The notes: generated by a model not told the origin, from the sequence alone. A DNA stretch of 64,000 nt from Rothia mucilaginosa (GCF_001548235.1 NZ_AP014938.1:620001-684000), one strand, 5' to 3'; positions 47,909-57,282 are shown, numbered from the stretch's first letter. A program made the numbers and translations.

Positions 47909-48661
47909 TTACTTGGCGCCTGCAACCTCGGAGAGGTCACCAATCTTGGTGGGCTTGACCGGGGTCTTAGCGGTGCCGCTGAAGCCGTCGATGCGGCCGG
48001 GGGCCTTCGGGGTCTCGATGCTGGAGACGTCGGTCGCCTTCTCGAAGGTCTTGGTGTTCAGCACGGATGCGGTGCCGTCTGCCTTGACGACGGTGTAGAG
48101 GTTGTCCTTGGGGTTGGTCTTGATCCAGGAGCCGTCCTCGCTCACGACGATGGTCGTACCGTTGGAGTCGATGCTGGTCCATACACCGTTATTCTGGATG
48201 CTGACGATAGCACCGTCCTTGGATTCGAATGCAGCGAATTTATCGGTGTAGTAGACGGTGCCGTCGCTGGTCTGAACCTTCTTCACGCCGGACTCGTCCT
48301 TGAGCTGCTCCAGGGCTTTCTTGCTGGCAGTGTAGCCTGCGGAGGTTGCCTGCTCGGCGGATTCCTGGCCCTTCTTGAGTGCTTCGGTTGCTTCGCTGGG
48401 CAGACCGCTGGGGGCGCTGATGGTGCCCTGGGTGGTCTTGGTTTCTGCCTTGGTGGTTTCAGCTGCTGCGGAGGTGGTGCTCTTGCTGGTTGCTGCTGCG
48501 GAGGTGCTTGCGGGTGCCGAGGCAGTTGCGGAAGCGGTTGCAGAAGCAGACGCGCTTGCCGATGCGGAGGAGCCGGAATTGGTGCCGGAGTTGCCGCCGC
48601 AGGCTGCGAGGCCAAGGGCACCGGCAATGGTCAGGGACAGAACAGCAATAGACTTCTTCAC
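47909..48661 (-). CDS. Lipoprotein with Ser/Ala linker, first of three
   Basis: 250 aa. Signal peptide with lipobox LAAC (Cys21), then about 70 residues of Ser-Ala-Thr repeats as a wall-spanning linker, then a small domain with W-T-S-x-D-S-N-G and SEDGSWIKTNPKDNLYTVVKADG. The DGSW motif is shared with the next two lipoproteins. GTG start at 48661 chosen because it places the signal peptide at the N-terminus. Exposed on the cell surface; function unknown. Confidence 0.8.
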   Translation of the reverse strand: MKKSIAVLSLTIAGALGLAACGGNSGTNSGSSASASASASATASATASAPASTSAAATSKSTTSAAAETTKAETKTTQGTISAPSGLPSEATEALKKGQESAEQATSAGYTASKKALEQLKDESGVKKVQTSDGTVYYTDKFAAFESKDGAIVSIQNNGVWTSIDSNGTTIVVSEDGSWIKTNPKDNLYTVVKADGTASVLNTKTFEKATDVSSIETPKAPGRIDGFSGTAKTPVKPTKIGDLSEVAGAK

Positions 48662-48855
48662 TGTAGTTTCTCTTTTCTGTATGCGCCGCTCTGCAACGGC
48701 GCAGTGCGTAGTGTGGTTGACCTGTACTCCGGTATGCCCGGTGTACGCCTTCATGCTAGCACCGCGACCTGGAAGCTCCCTGAGTTGTTACGGTGTCCCC
48801 TCCCCCGCTACTTTCGCTGGTCTTCTCAGCTCTACTGGTCTTCTCAGTGCAGCTT

Positions 48856-48910
48856 GAAGACGCAAAAGCGCCCCGCACGCATCACGTTCGGATGCGCACG
48901 GGGCGTCTTC
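48856..48910 (-). terminator. Terminator of second lipoprotein
   Basis: Same GCGCCCCGCACGCATC / GATGCGCACGGGGCG hairpin as at 47820, extended by outer arms GAAGACGC and GCGTCTTC. The genes and their terminators were probably duplicated together. Confidence 0.85.
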
Positions 48911-48969
48911 ATACGTCACGGACTGTTACGCTCTGGGAGCGTCACTGGCCGTTGTTAGCTCTTGACAGC

Positions 48970-49683
48970 TTACTTGGGCTGTGCAGGCTTGACGGGGTTG
49001 ACCTTAGCCTGTGCGGGCTTTGCGGGAACCTTCGGAGCCTTCAGGTCAGCCTTCTCGCCACCAACGAGGGAGGTTAGTTCACCGGATGCGTCCACGGTTG
49101 CCTGCAGACCGCTGTTAGTCTGGATGCTCCAGGAGCCGTCAGCCTTGACTGCAACCTGGCCGTTTGCGTCCTGACGGCTCCAGGAGCCGTCAGCCTGTAC
49201 AGCTACCTGGCCCTCGTCGCCCTGAATGGACCAGCCGCCCTCTTCAGAGACAAGAACGTCGCCCTCAACGGTGGAGGAGGAGTTACCCTCGGAGTCCTTG
49301 GACTCAACCTTGGTGCCCTTTTCGTCGGACTCTACCTTGGAGGAGTTACCCTCGGAGTCCTTAGCGTTAACGGAAGCCTTGCCGTCTGCGCCGACCTTCA
49401 CGTCTGCGGAGTTGCCTTCGCCGTCGTTAGCCTTGACGGTGACGTTGCCGTCCTTGTCAACCTTCACGTCTGCAGTAGCGGAAGCGGAAGCTGCAGAGGT
49501 GGTTGCTGCAGAAGATGCCTTAGCCGATGCGGTTGCGGACGCAGTTGCCGAAGCAGAAGCGGATGCGGATGCAGTGGCGGTGGTGGAAGAGGACTGGGAG
49601 CCACATGCGCTCAGGCCCAGTGCGCCTGCGAAAGCGATGGACAGAACCGCGGTGGTCTTCTTCATTGCGGGGGCGATTGCCAT
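48970..49683 (-). CDS. Lipoprotein with Ser/Ala linker and DGSW repeats, second of three
   Basis: 237 aa. Lipobox LSAC (Cys27), Ser-Ala-Thr linker to about residue 70, then repeats DKDGNVTVKANDGEGNS / GADGKASVNAKDSEGNS, then three DGSW or GGWS units (EEGGWSIQGDEGQVAVQADG, SWSRQDANGQVAVKADGSW). Ends in Pro/Lys. AAGGAG precedes the ATG. Likely beta-rich and surface-exposed. Function unknown. Confidence 0.8.
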   Translation of the reverse strand: MAIAPAMKKTTAVLSIAFAGALGLSACGSQSSSTTATASASASASATASATASAKASSAATTSAASASATADVKVDKDGNVTVKANDGEGNSADVKVGADGKASVNAKDSEGNSSKVESDEKGTKVESKDSEGNSSSTVEGDVLVSEEGGWSIQGDEGQVAVQADGSWSRQDANGQVAVKADGSWSIQTNSGLQATVDASGELTSLVGGEKADLKAPKVPAKPAQAKVNPVKPAQPK

Positions 49684-49895
49684 TGTTTCTCCTTGTGGTT
49701 GTTAGTATGGTGCGGCTAGTTGACGACGTATTCGCGTCGTGCGCAGAATCCTTGTGGGATTCCATAACGATTATCGGTGTAACCAACCGCGTTAATTCTA
49801 TCGAGTTTGGTGTGATTATCCGGGCGTGTGGGCGTTTATCCGCATTCTAGCGAGTGGGATAGCCTACGTTTTCACCCAGCTTGTCAGCCAGCTTC

Positions 49896-50684
49896 TTAGC
49901 GGCGGGGAGTGACGGGCTTGACGGGGTCAGCGCCAGCACCGGCGGGCTTGACGGGTACGACAGGTACCTGGAAGTCACCATGACCGGTCCGCTCCCAGGA
50001 GCCATCAGCCTTCACTTCGACAACACCGGAGGTTCCGACGAGCTCCCAGGAGCCGTCTGCGTTCACCTCTACATTGCCGCTGGGACCGACGCGTTCCCAA
50101 GAGCCGTCAGCTTCCACATCAACGATGTCACCGTTGGGGGTGTGGTAGGACCAGCCGCCGTCAGCGTCGAGCTGAATCACGGTGTAGCCGTTGGCGGCGC
50201 TGACGGTGACGCTACCGGAGGTGCCGTTCGAGTTGTTCTTGGAGCCGGCGCTCTCCCCTGCCTTCTCGTCGACCTGTGCGGAGGAGCCGGAGTTGTTGGA
50301 TGCCGAGCCGTTAGCTGCGGTGCCGCCATTGACGGTTGCGTTGCCGCTAGCGTCTGCGGTGACGCCGGTACCGTTTGCACCGTTGACGGTCACGCCGTCT
50401 TCGGTGACGGTGACGGTGCCCGGGGAGCTGCTTGCGGTGGCGCTCGGGGAGGCTGCATCGCTTGCCTTGACGGTGACCTTGCCGTTGCCTGCGTTGACTG
50501 CTGCGTCGGCAGTGGAGGATGCCTTAGCGGTTGCGGTGGCAGTGGGTGCCGGGCTGGAGGTGTTCTGGGTGCCGCAGGCGCTCAGGCCGAGTGCTGCGAT
50601 TGCTGCGATGGACAGTGCTGCCGCGCCGGTGCGGAGGCGGTGGTTGGTGGGCGGTGCGGAAGTACGCTGAGCGGGGCGTGCCAT
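49896..50684 (-). CDS. Lipoprotein with Ser/Ala linker and DGSW repeats, third of three
   Basis: 262 aa. A basic N-terminus (residues 1-18) then signal and lipobox LSAC (Cys37), Ala/Ser/Thr linker, Asn-Gly-rich region, and three DGSWE repeats about 17 residues apart (EADGSWERVGPSGNVEVNAD, GSWELVGTSG, KADGSWERTG). TAGGAG precedes the ATG. The Gly-X-V-E-V-x-A-D-G-S-W repeat is the cleanest in the trio. Function unknown. Confidence 0.8.
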   Translation of the reverse strand: MARPAQRTSAPPTNHRLRTGAAALSIAAIAALGLSACGTQNTSSPAPTATATAKASSTADAAVNAGNGKVTVKASDAASPSATASSSPGTVTVTEDGVTVNGANGTGVTADASGNATVNGGTAANGSASNNSGSSAQVDEKAGESAGSKNNSNGTSGSVTVSAANGYTVIQLDADGGWSYHTPNGDIVDVEADGSWERVGPSGNVEVNADGSWELVGTSGVVEVKADGSWERTGHGDFQVPVVPVKPAGAGADPVKPVTPRR

Positions 50685-51225
50685 GAGGGCTTCTCCTAGT
50701 GAGTCCCGGAGGGTCGGTCGTCCGGGGTTTGTATGGTTGATTTGCCGGGTGGGACGGGGCCGTTGTGTATGGTGTGTGGCTTTTCCTTCGCCGGTGATTC
50801 CAGCTTAGGGTGTGAGTCTAAGATTGAGCTTTAGTTTGCTGTGTTTAAGCTGTGTCTGGACGGCGATGTATAAGTATTTTTCCCAGCAGGGTTTCATACT
50901 CGCGATTTTTCGCTCATCTCATGCATAGCTTTCTATTCAAATGTATAAATTTTCTTTATTTTTTCTGTAGTACATCAGAGTTTCTCCTATGAAACCGGGC
51001 TACTTTCTGTGTTTTATAGCTCGAGTTGAAGGTTAGGGTCCTGAAGACCCACCTTGCACGCGTTCACCGCCGCGTGCACCTCCCCAGCCCCCGCCCCGCT
51101 ATCTTCCCGCCACGTACATCCTTAGACCCACGTACAGCCTTAGACCAAGGGATAAGCATTCGAACATAATAAAAGACCCCCACCGTAAAGGTGAGGGTCT
51201 TTTATCAGATTCAAAGTCTCAAGAA
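50685..51225. other. Intergenic region before HU
   Basis: No gene seen. AT-rich between about 50860 and 51030, which may include promoter elements of the third lipoprotein. Ends with the HU terminator (51170-51206). Confidence 0.5.
51170..51206 (-). terminator. Terminator of HU gene
   Basis: AAAAGACCC-CACC pairs with GGTGAGGGTCTTTT, flanked by A- and T-runs, so active on both strands. Confidence 0.9.
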
Positions 51226-51510
51226 TTACTTCTTAGCGACTGCTGCCTTCAGCTTGGAGCCTGCGGTCAGCTTCACGCCGTGACCGGCGGGAATCTGGAT
51301 AGTTTCGCCGGTCTGCGGGTTACGGCCGGTACGAGCTGCACGGTCAGTACGCTCGATTGCCATCCAACCGGGGATGGTGATCTTCTCGCCCTTGGAGACG
51401 GAAGACTCGAAAACCTGGAACACTGCGTCGAGGACTGCATTCACGGTTGCCTGGCTCTTGCCAGACTTCTCTGCAACCTCTGCAACGAGTTCGGTACGGT
51501 TCTTAGCCAT
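51226..51510 (-). CDS. hup: DNA-binding protein HU
   Basis: 94 aa histone-like dimer that bends and compacts DNA. NRTELVAEVAEKSGKSQATV helical part and the beta-arm segment ARTGRNPQTGETIQIPAG (about residues 60-77) are canonical. The long Lys-rich tail of mycobacterial and streptomycete HU paralogues is missing, so this is the short, ordinary form. GGAAGGGG precedes the ATG. Confidence 0.95.
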   Translation of the reverse strand: MAKNRTELVAEVAEKSGKSQATVNAVLDAVFQVFESSVSKGEKITIPGWMAIERTDRAARTGRNPQTGETIQIPAGHGVKLTAGSKLKAAVAKK

Positions 51511-51602
51511 TAGGGTGCCCCTTCCAGAGACTTAAGGTTTGAGTCTAAAGCGAGTGACCGTCGGTGACGACGGAAAACCGTTTAGGAACTAAAATACCAG
51601 AT

Positions 51603-51908
51603 TTACCAGCTGGACTTGGTGATACCGGGCAGCTCGCCACGGTGTGCCATCTCGCGGAAGCGCACGCGGGAGATACCGAACTTCTGGAAGGTACCGCGGG
51701 GACGGCCGTCGATCTGGTCGCGGTTACGCACGCGAACGGGGGAAGCGTTGCGGGGCAGCTTCTGCAGTGCCACGCGTGCTGCTTCGCGCTCCTCGGGGGT
51801 AGCGTTCTCGTCGATCAGGGTCTTCTTCAGCGCGATACGCTTCTCGTTGTAGCGAGCGACGATGACCTTGCGCTGCTCGTTGCGAGCGATCTTGGACTTC
51901 TTAGCCAT
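51603..51908 (-). CDS. rpsN: Ribosomal protein S14, zinc-free type
   Basis: 101 aa, small-subunit protein. It has the long form with no CxxC zinc motif ([20 protein letters not shown]). It follows rpmG by 2 bases. The rpmB-rpmG-rpsN trio is the arrangement that in many actinobacteria encodes cysteine-free alternatives; no obvious Zur box is visible upstream here. Confidence 0.95.
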   Translation of the reverse strand: MAKKSKIARNEQRKVIVARYNEKRIALKKTLIDENATPEEREAARVALQKLPRNASPVRVRNRDQIDGRPRGTFQKFGISRVRFREMAHRGELPGITKSSW

Positions 51909-51910
51909 TC

Positions 51911-52081
51911 TTAGCGCTCCTCTCGGAAGTCAACGTGCTTGCGGACGACGGGGTCGTACTTCTTCAGCACCATGCGGTCGGGGTTGTTGCGGCGGTTCTT
52001 ACGGGTCACGTAGGTGTAACCGGTGCCAGCAGTGGACTTGAGCTTGATGATAGGACGGAGGTCCTTAGCCTTGGATGCCAT
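51911..52081 (-). CDS. rpmG: Ribosomal protein L33, cysteine-free
   Basis: 56 aa, large-subunit protein. [20 protein letters not shown], then [19 protein letters not shown], with no Cys: the zinc-free form. Middle gene of rpmB-rpmG-rpsN. Confidence 0.93.
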   Translation of the reverse strand: MASKAKDLRPIIKLKSTAGTGYTYVTRKNRRNNPDRMVLKKYDPVVRKHVDFREER

Positions 52082-52084
52082 TTA

Positions 52085-52321
52085 CTAGATCTTCTCCCCG
52101 CGTGCGATGATTTCTGCAACAACGGCATCGATGCCACGAGCATCGATAACCTTGATGCCCTTAGCGGACACGTTCAGGGTTACCTTACGACGCAGCGAAG
52201 GAACCCAGTAGGTCTTCTTCTGAACGTTCGGGTCGAATCGACGCTTGTTGCGGCGATGCGAGTGCGAAATGCTGTGTCCAAAGCCGGGAACAGCTCCGGT
52301 CACCTGGCAGACTGCTGCCAT
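52085..52321 (-). CDS. rpmB: Ribosomal protein L28
   Basis: 78 aa. [20 protein letters not shown] and [20 protein letters not shown] are L28 signatures. It keeps a single Cys (position 5) and lacks the pairs needed to bind zinc. First gene of the ribosomal trio, 3 bases before rpmG. Confidence 0.95.
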   Translation of the reverse strand: MAAVCQVTGAVPGFGHSISHSHRRNKRRFDPNVQKKTYWVPSLRRKVTLNVSAKGIKVIDARGIDAVVAEIIARGEKI

Positions 52322-53142
52322 GTTTCACTCCTTTATTGATTGACTTTTATGACGGTACGCAGTCGATGTTACTCGTGAGCGTCCCGCCACCAATGTAGAA
52401 GCACCGGGTTATTCGCCGGGCTAGAGTGTTTGAGATCGTCACGTGGGTGAGAGGCCACGCATCGATCCCCGCCGCGGGAAAAACGGTGAAGCTTATTAGT
52501 GTCGAGAGGCGTTTCCACCACTACGAACAGCGTTAAATTCTAGGTAAATACGGGGGTTCGTGCAAGCCTGCACGCCGGATTTTGCCTTAAAAATCCGCGG
52601 AATCTCGGTGTTCTGAGCCGATTGCGCCTCGTTTAAGCGAAGTGCTCGATTCGCGGATGCACGCCTGCCTTCGAACGGCAAACATACCTATCCATTCTAC
52701 CAAAAATGGGTGTTTTTGCAAGTCCAGGTGTTTTTAAGGAATTCTTTAACGCCCCTAGTCAGGCGTTAATGCGCCATTTTAAGAACGACTGTTCTCTATG
52801 TGACCGGGGATAAATTACACCGGTGAAATTCATGTTGTGAGATTAACAGCTTAAGCCGGATTTAAGCCGTAAACAGCCCCGTGCCACCGACTTTTGCGGT
52901 GTGCGCAGGGCTGTTAAACAGGCTTAAACACGTGTTTAAAGAGCATTTAACTCTCGTTTTAACGCTTCCGCCCCGGTTTTAAAGGGCAGTTTATGGGTTC
53001 GCAACGGTACGAGTAACGGCGGATTTGCCGTTCCCGTTACGGCGTAGAGGCGGGCACAAATACGGTACAGATACAACACAAATACAGCACAGGGTACTCC
53101 CCCGGCATACAGTTCTACGCCGTACCGTGAGCCTCCGTGACC
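52322..53142. other. 820-bp gene-free region rich in palindromes
   Basis: No gene seen. AT-rich between 52690 and 53000 with three symmetric sites: TTAACGCC/GGCGTTAA (52746-52769), AACAGCCC/GGGCTGTT enclosing an ACCG/CGGT hairpin (about 52873-52916), and the 16-bp palindrome at 52924-52939. Could be a regulatory or small-RNA locus; promoter of rpmB lies at its left end. Confidence 0.45.
52924..52939. repeat. Perfect 16-bp palindrome
   Basis: TTAAACACGTGTTTAA, in a tract with several TTTAA motifs. Possible binding site of a dimeric regulator. Confidence 0.5.
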
Positions 53143-53955
53143 CTAGTTCTTAAGGCTTGCCGCGGGGACCCACTGCGGGTACTTGGGGCTCACACCATCG
53201 CCGGAGCTCGTACCCTTCAAGCGGCGACCGATCCACGGCAGGGCAAACTCGCGAACCCAGCGCGCCTCCTGCTCAACCTTCTCACGAACGGTCAGCTGCA
53301 CCTCCGGGGGCAGTACCGGTTCGGTGACCACACCGGGCAGGCCGAGCTGTGCCAGCACGCGGGATGCAAAGCGTTCGTGGCCGAGGTCGTTCATGTGCAG
53401 GCGATCGTCAGCCCACAGGCGCCAGTCGAGGAAGTCATTCCAGCGCCAGTAGTCGATGATGTGCACGCCGTGGTCTTCGGCGATGCCACGCAGTAGTTCG
53501 TTGTAGGTGGCGGTGCGGCCGCGGGTGCGGGCGAAGGGGCCCTGGCCCTGCACGTCCAGGCCGGTTATGGTAAGCACTTCGATTCCTTCGCCGCGCAGGG
53601 TGGCGAAGGCTTCGTCTACGTGGGTCATGAGCTGGTCGATATCCACGTTGGGTCGCATGATGTCGTTGCCGCCGCCGTAGAAGGTGACGAGGTTGGGCTT
53701 CAGGTCCAGGGCGTGGGGCAGCTGCTCTTCGAGGATGGGAATGAGCAGGCGGCCGCGGATGGCGAGGTTTGCGTACTGTGCCTGCGGGTCTACTGCACCG
53801 AGGCCTTCGGCAACGCGGTCAGCCCAGCCGCGCAGGCTGTTGGGGCGGCGGCGGTCAACATCGCCCACACCTTCAGTGAAGGAGTCACCAATTGCCACGT
53901 AGCGTACTGATTCACCGTTGAGCTTGCCGTTGGAGTCTAGGAGCGGGGTCGTCAT
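53143..53955 (-). CDS. SGNH/GDSL hydrolase
   Basis: 270 aa. Block I YVAIGDSFTEGVGD (catalytic Ser), block III VTFYGGGNDIMRP and block V DRLHMNDLGHERFA (Asp and His) form the SGNH catalytic site. No signal peptide, so likely cytosolic esterase or lipase-like. Substrate unknown. The C-terminal 50 residues are basic. No strong Shine-Dalgarno (AAAGAAGAA). Confidence 0.88.
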   Translation of the reverse strand: MTTPLLDSNGKLNGESVRYVAIGDSFTEGVGDVDRRRPNSLRGWADRVAEGLGAVDPQAQYANLAIRGRLLIPILEEQLPHALDLKPNLVTFYGGGNDIMRPNVDIDQLMTHVDEAFATLRGEGIEVLTITGLDVQGQGPFARTRGRTATYNELLRGIAEDHGVHIIDYWRWNDFLDWRLWADDRLHMNDLGHERFASRVLAQLGLPGVVTEPVLPPEVQLTVREKVEQEARWVREFALPWIGRRLKGTSSGDGVSPKYPQWVPAASLKN

Positions 53956-54000
53956 TGTGTTCTTCTTTCCGGGCCTCTGTAGAGAATGCCCCTTCTATGG

Positions 54001-54037
54001 AAAAAGCCGGTACACCCGCGCGGTGTACCGGCTTCTT
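54001..54037. terminator. Hairpin between the SGNH and ABC ATPase genes
   Basis: AAAAAGCCGGTACACC pairs with GGTGTACCGGCTTCTT around CGCGC. On the minus strand it ends the ABC ATPase gene; T-run is present for that direction. Confidence 0.85.
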
Positions 54038-54113
54038 CGCTTAGCTTTCGGTGCGTCCTGCTCTCCAGTATCCCACTGTTATGGGCTCTTTATCAGATAT
54101 GAGCAGGGGTTTC

Positions 54114-54944
54114 TTAGGATGCAATAGCTGAACCGGCAGCTGCGGGCGCGCTACGCGGGTGCGGTACCACCACCACGCTACCGTCGTTAAACGGATCGGC
54201 GACCTCTGCTTTCAGGTTGAAGATGGTGTGCAGGTTCTCGCGGGTGAGCACATCGTGTGCTTCGCCTTGGGCAACGATGGAGCCGTCCTTCATCGCGACG
54301 AGATAATCGGCGACTCGGGCGGCGAGGTTCAGTTCGTGCAGCACCATGATCATGGTGGTGCCGCGCTGTTCGTTGAGTTCCGAGAGCAGGTCGAGTAGCT
54401 CCACCTGATGTGCCAGGTCGAGGTAGGTGGTCGGTTCGTCCAGCAGTAGGATATCGGTTTCCTGGGCGAGCGCCATGGCGATCCAGACGCGCTGGCGTTG
54501 GCCGCCGGAGAGTTCGGTGACCTGGCGTTCTGCAAGGGACATGGTATCGGTGGCTTCGAGAGCCCAAGCAACCGCCTCGTCATCTTCGGCGCTATTGCGT
54601 TTGAAGAGGCCTTGGTAGGGGTAGCGTCCTCGGGAGACCAGGTCGGCTACGGTAATGCCTTCGGGAGCGATGGGGTGCTGGGGCATGAGCCCGACCATGC
54701 GGGCGAAGCCCTTCATGGAGTATTCGTGGGTTGACTTACCGTCGAGGGTGAAGTCACCGTTGAGGGGCTTGAGCAGTCGGGAGACACCGCGTAGCAGGGT
54801 GGACTTGCCGCAGCCGTTAGGGCCGATAATGGCGGTGATTTTGCCCTTGGGGAATTCGAGGGAGAGGTCTTTGACGATGGTGGTTTCGCCGTAGCCGAGG
54901 CTGACGTTCTCGACTTTAAGGGTGCGTTCGGTGATTTCTTTCAT
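54114..54944 (-). CDS. Iron-siderophore ABC transporter ATPase (FecE/FepC-like)
   Basis: 276 aa. Walker A IIGPNGCGKST, LMPQHPIAPEGITVADLVSRGRYP split over the Q-loop, signature LSGGQRQR, Walker B ILLLDEPTTYLD and the switch VLHELNLA are the FepC/FhuC pattern. The DtxR-like box at 54983-55001 sits about 40 bases before the start, so iron starvation should induce it. No permease or binding protein is adjacent, so its partners must lie elsewhere. Confidence 0.9.
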   Translation of the reverse strand: MKEITERTLKVENVSLGYGETTIVKDLSLEFPKGKITAIIGPNGCGKSTLLRGVSRLLKPLNGDFTLDGKSTHEYSMKGFARMVGLMPQHPIAPEGITVADLVSRGRYPYQGLFKRNSAEDDEAVAWALEATDTMSLAERQVTELSGGQRQRVWIAMALAQETDILLLDEPTTYLDLAHQVELLDLLSELNEQRGTTMIMVLHELNLAARVADYLVAMKDGSIVAQGEAHDVLTRENLHTIFNLKAEVADPFNDGSVVVVPHPRSAPAAAGSAIAS

Positions 54945-54982
54945 GGCGTCCTTTCTTCTCCTACGGCTTCTCCCGGAGCCTC

Positions 54983-55001
54983 ATAACTTAGCCTATCCTA
55001 A
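54983..55001 (-). promoter_or_regulatory. DtxR/IdeR-type iron box
   Basis: On the minus strand TTAGGATAGGCTAAGTTAT matches 15 of 19 consensus positions (TTAGGTTAGGCTAACCTAA), with the central TAGGCTAA intact. Confidence 0.7.
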
Positions 55002-55021
55002 TTTTGGGTAAGAAAATAGCG

Positions 55022-55066
55022 GATCCCCCGCTCTGTTCACATTTCTGGAGAACAGCGCGGGGGATT
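55022..55066 (-). terminator. Terminator of the acyltransferase gene
   Basis: AATCCCCCGCGCTGTTCTC pairs with the GAACAGAG-GCGGGGGATC side around a 10-base loop on the minus strand. Confidence 0.75.
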
Positions 55067-55083
55067 CACTATATTGGCGAACT

Positions 55084-57282
55084 TTAGAAGTTCACTTTTC
55101 CGCTGACGAGCCAGCCGCCTTCCGCTGCACGCTGGAAGACTTCCTGCGCCATGGTGCGCCCGTAGGTCTTGGAGACATGGTTGTCGTCGAAGTAGACGTA
55201 GATATTTCCAACCACGGGGCTGCACATGCCGTTGGGGCAGTACAGGTCCTTCAGGTCCACCATGACGGCGCCCTGGTCGCGGTACTTGTCGAAGATTTCC
55301 TTCGCTGGGTTTTCTGCGGCGTACTTGTCACTTGCGGGTCGCGCACAGGAGCTCTTGTCGGTACCGGCCTTCTGAGCACATTCGTAGATGTTGTACTCGA
55401 AACGCGGGTTATCGCGCAGGCCGATGACCTGGATTCCTGCCTCGGTGAGGCGGCGGACCGTCTCGTCGAGGCTCGGGTCGGCTCGTTCGTCATTCGAACG
55501 TGCCTGGGCAATGGTCGCGATGAAGACCACGGTCTGCGGCTTACGCTTGATAATTTCCTCGGTCATCTTGGTGTTGAATTCCGAGCATTCGTTACCGGCG
55601 TTGACGGAGCGGACCGGGTACTGGCAGCCACCGAGCAGGTAGGTCTGCAGGTTGGTCTTGGTCTGCTCTGCAATGGGCTTGAAGATGCTCAGCGCCTGCT
55701 CGGCGTGGGAGTTACCGATGACCATGGTCAGCGGTGCGTCCTCGGGGCCGTACTTCTGCACGTTACAGTACTTGGCGAGTGCCGGGTCGGAGGGAGCGAA
55801 GACGCCAGTGCAGGGGTCACTCAGTCCCTCGTACTGGGCCTTGACATCACCACCAGAGGGGATGGGGTTGTCAATGAGTCCCTGCTGGGCACCGCCAATA
55901 GCCCGGGCGCCGGGGTAGTTTTCGCTGGCGGTCTGTACCTGCAGTTCGGCGTTCTGCTCGGACTGGGTGTTGCGGTAGCCAATCCAGGTCTGTGCGGCGG
56001 CCAGGGGCACGCCGGCGACCAGGAAGATTGCAAGGATGAAGGCGAGCTGGTCTGCCCAGGTCTTGACGGAGAAGATGGTCTTGAAGCGCATCTTCATCAT
56101 GAGCCAGGGTACAAAGGGGTCCTTGCGGTAGCGTAGCGGCTTTTCGACGAAGCGGATGAGTAGCCATGCCAGACCGATGGAGACAAGGATGATGATGGTG
56201 CCTTCGATGACGTTCACACGAGAGGTTCCGACGGCGCTGCTGTAGAGAATGAGGATGGGCCAGTGCACCAGGTACAGGGCGTAGGAGATGTTGCCGAGGT
56301 TCTGCAGGGGTGCAGAGACCAGCAGTCGGTCGATGCCCCAGCGGCTGTTGGTGCGGCCTGCCATGATGACGAGCGCACCGGAGATGACGGGCCAGAGTGC
56401 CAGGTAGCCGGGGAATGCTCGTTCAACGGGCAGGATGGCGCCACAGGTGACCAGGCCAATAATGCCGACCCAACCCATGATGACTCGCGCCTTTTCGGGT
56501 GCTTTCCACTTGAGGGTGAGCATTGCCAGCAGGGTGCCGATGGCGAATTCCCAGAGGCGAGTGCGGGTGTCGAAGTAGGCAAATCCCTGGTTGGTGTCGG
56601 TTTCGACGATGGAGAAGGTCAGGGATGCGACGAACACCGTGTTGAATATGAATACCGCGGTGGTGAAGAGGTTCCCGCGGAATCGGTGTACGACGTAGGC
56701 TACTGCAGCGAAGAGCAGGGGCCAGATGATGAAGATCTGTCCCTGGATGGAGAGCGACCAGAAGTGCTGGAAGGGCGACTTCACGGAGGCATTTTGGGCG
56801 TAGTAGTCTACGGAGCTGAACGCGAGGTTCCAGTTCTGGAAGTAGAACAGGGAGCTCTTTGCGTCGGTTACGGTTTGCGCCCAGCGGCTGGGCGCGAGCA
56901 CGAAGAAGGACGCAATGGTGGTAGCCGCGATAACCACTGTGGCTACGGGTAGCAGTCGCTGGAAGACGTGCAGCCAGTAGTTGAAGAGGTTGAGGGGTTT
57001 GCCCTCGTTGATCTTGCGCATGAAGGAGAGCGAGAGCAGGAAGGCAGAGATGAAGAGGAAGACATCCACACCGCCGGAGACTTTGCCGAACCAGACGTGG
57101 TAGAGCACCACGAGGAGCACGGCGAAGGCGCGCAGGCCCTGAATTTCAGGGCGGAACCCTCGCGATTCAATGAACTCTTCGAGGGGGTAGTCGCTGGCTT
57201 CGCGTGCTTTGATGCTGCGCGGTGCAGTGGTGTAGGTTCCCTGCGAGGCGCGGGCCTGCGGGGTTCCGGGGGTTTCAGACAT
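55084..57282 (-). CDS. Acyltransferase-3 membrane protein with C-terminal SGNH domain (OafA/OatA-like)
   Basis: 732 aa. Ten or eleven helices from residue 40 to about 440, with the GLRAFAVLLVVLYHVW motif (catalytic-type His) and HFWSLSIQGQIFIIWPLL (Gln replaces the usual Glu after the Ser-Leu-Ser motif). A long outside part follows with the SGNH acetyl-transfer blocks VIGNSHAEQA (Ser) and DDNHVSKTYGR (Asp, His). Such proteins move acetyl groups across the membrane to peptidoglycan, teichoic acid or surface polysaccharide. Target unknown. ATG at 57282 preferred; GAGGAACCGAG precedes it. Confidence 0.88.
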   Translation of the reverse strand: MSETPGTPQARASQGTYTTAPRSIKAREASDYPLEEFIESRGFRPEIQGLRAFAVLLVVLYHVWFGKVSGGVDVFLFISAFLLSLSFMRKINEGKPLNLFNYWLHVFQRLLPVATVVIAATTIASFFVLAPSRWAQTVTDAKSSLFYFQNWNLAFSSVDYYAQNASVKSPFQHFWSLSIQGQIFIIWPLLFAAVAYVVHRFRGNLFTTAVFIFNTVFVASLTFSIVETDTNQGFAYFDTRTRLWEFAIGTLLAMLTLKWKAPEKARVIMGWVGIIGLVTCGAILPVERAFPGYLALWPVISGALVIMAGRTNSRWGIDRLLVSAPLQNLGNISYALYLVHWPILILYSSAVGTSRVNVIEGTIIILVSIGLAWLLIRFVEKPLRYRKDPFVPWLMMKMRFKTIFSVKTWADQLAFILAIFLVAGVPLAAAQTWIGYRNTQSEQNAELQVQTASENYPGARAIGGAQQGLIDNPIPSGGDVKAQYEGLSDPCTGVFAPSDPALAKYCNVQKYGPEDAPLTMVIGNSHAEQALSIFKPIAEQTKTNLQTYLLGGCQYPVRSVNAGNECSEFNTKMTEEIIKRKPQTVVFIATIAQARSNDERADPSLDETVRRLTEAGIQVIGLRDNPRFEYNIYECAQKAGTDKSSCARPASDKYAAENPAKEIFDKYRDQGAVMVDLKDLYCPNGMCSPVVGNIYVYFDDNHVSKTYGRTMAQEVFQRAAEGGWLVSGKVNF

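Noticed and set aside
52085..52400. Zur-regulated alternative ribosomal operon
   Set aside because: The genes are cysteine-poor, but no Zur-type palindrome was seen upstream of rpmB, so regulation by zinc is not claimed.
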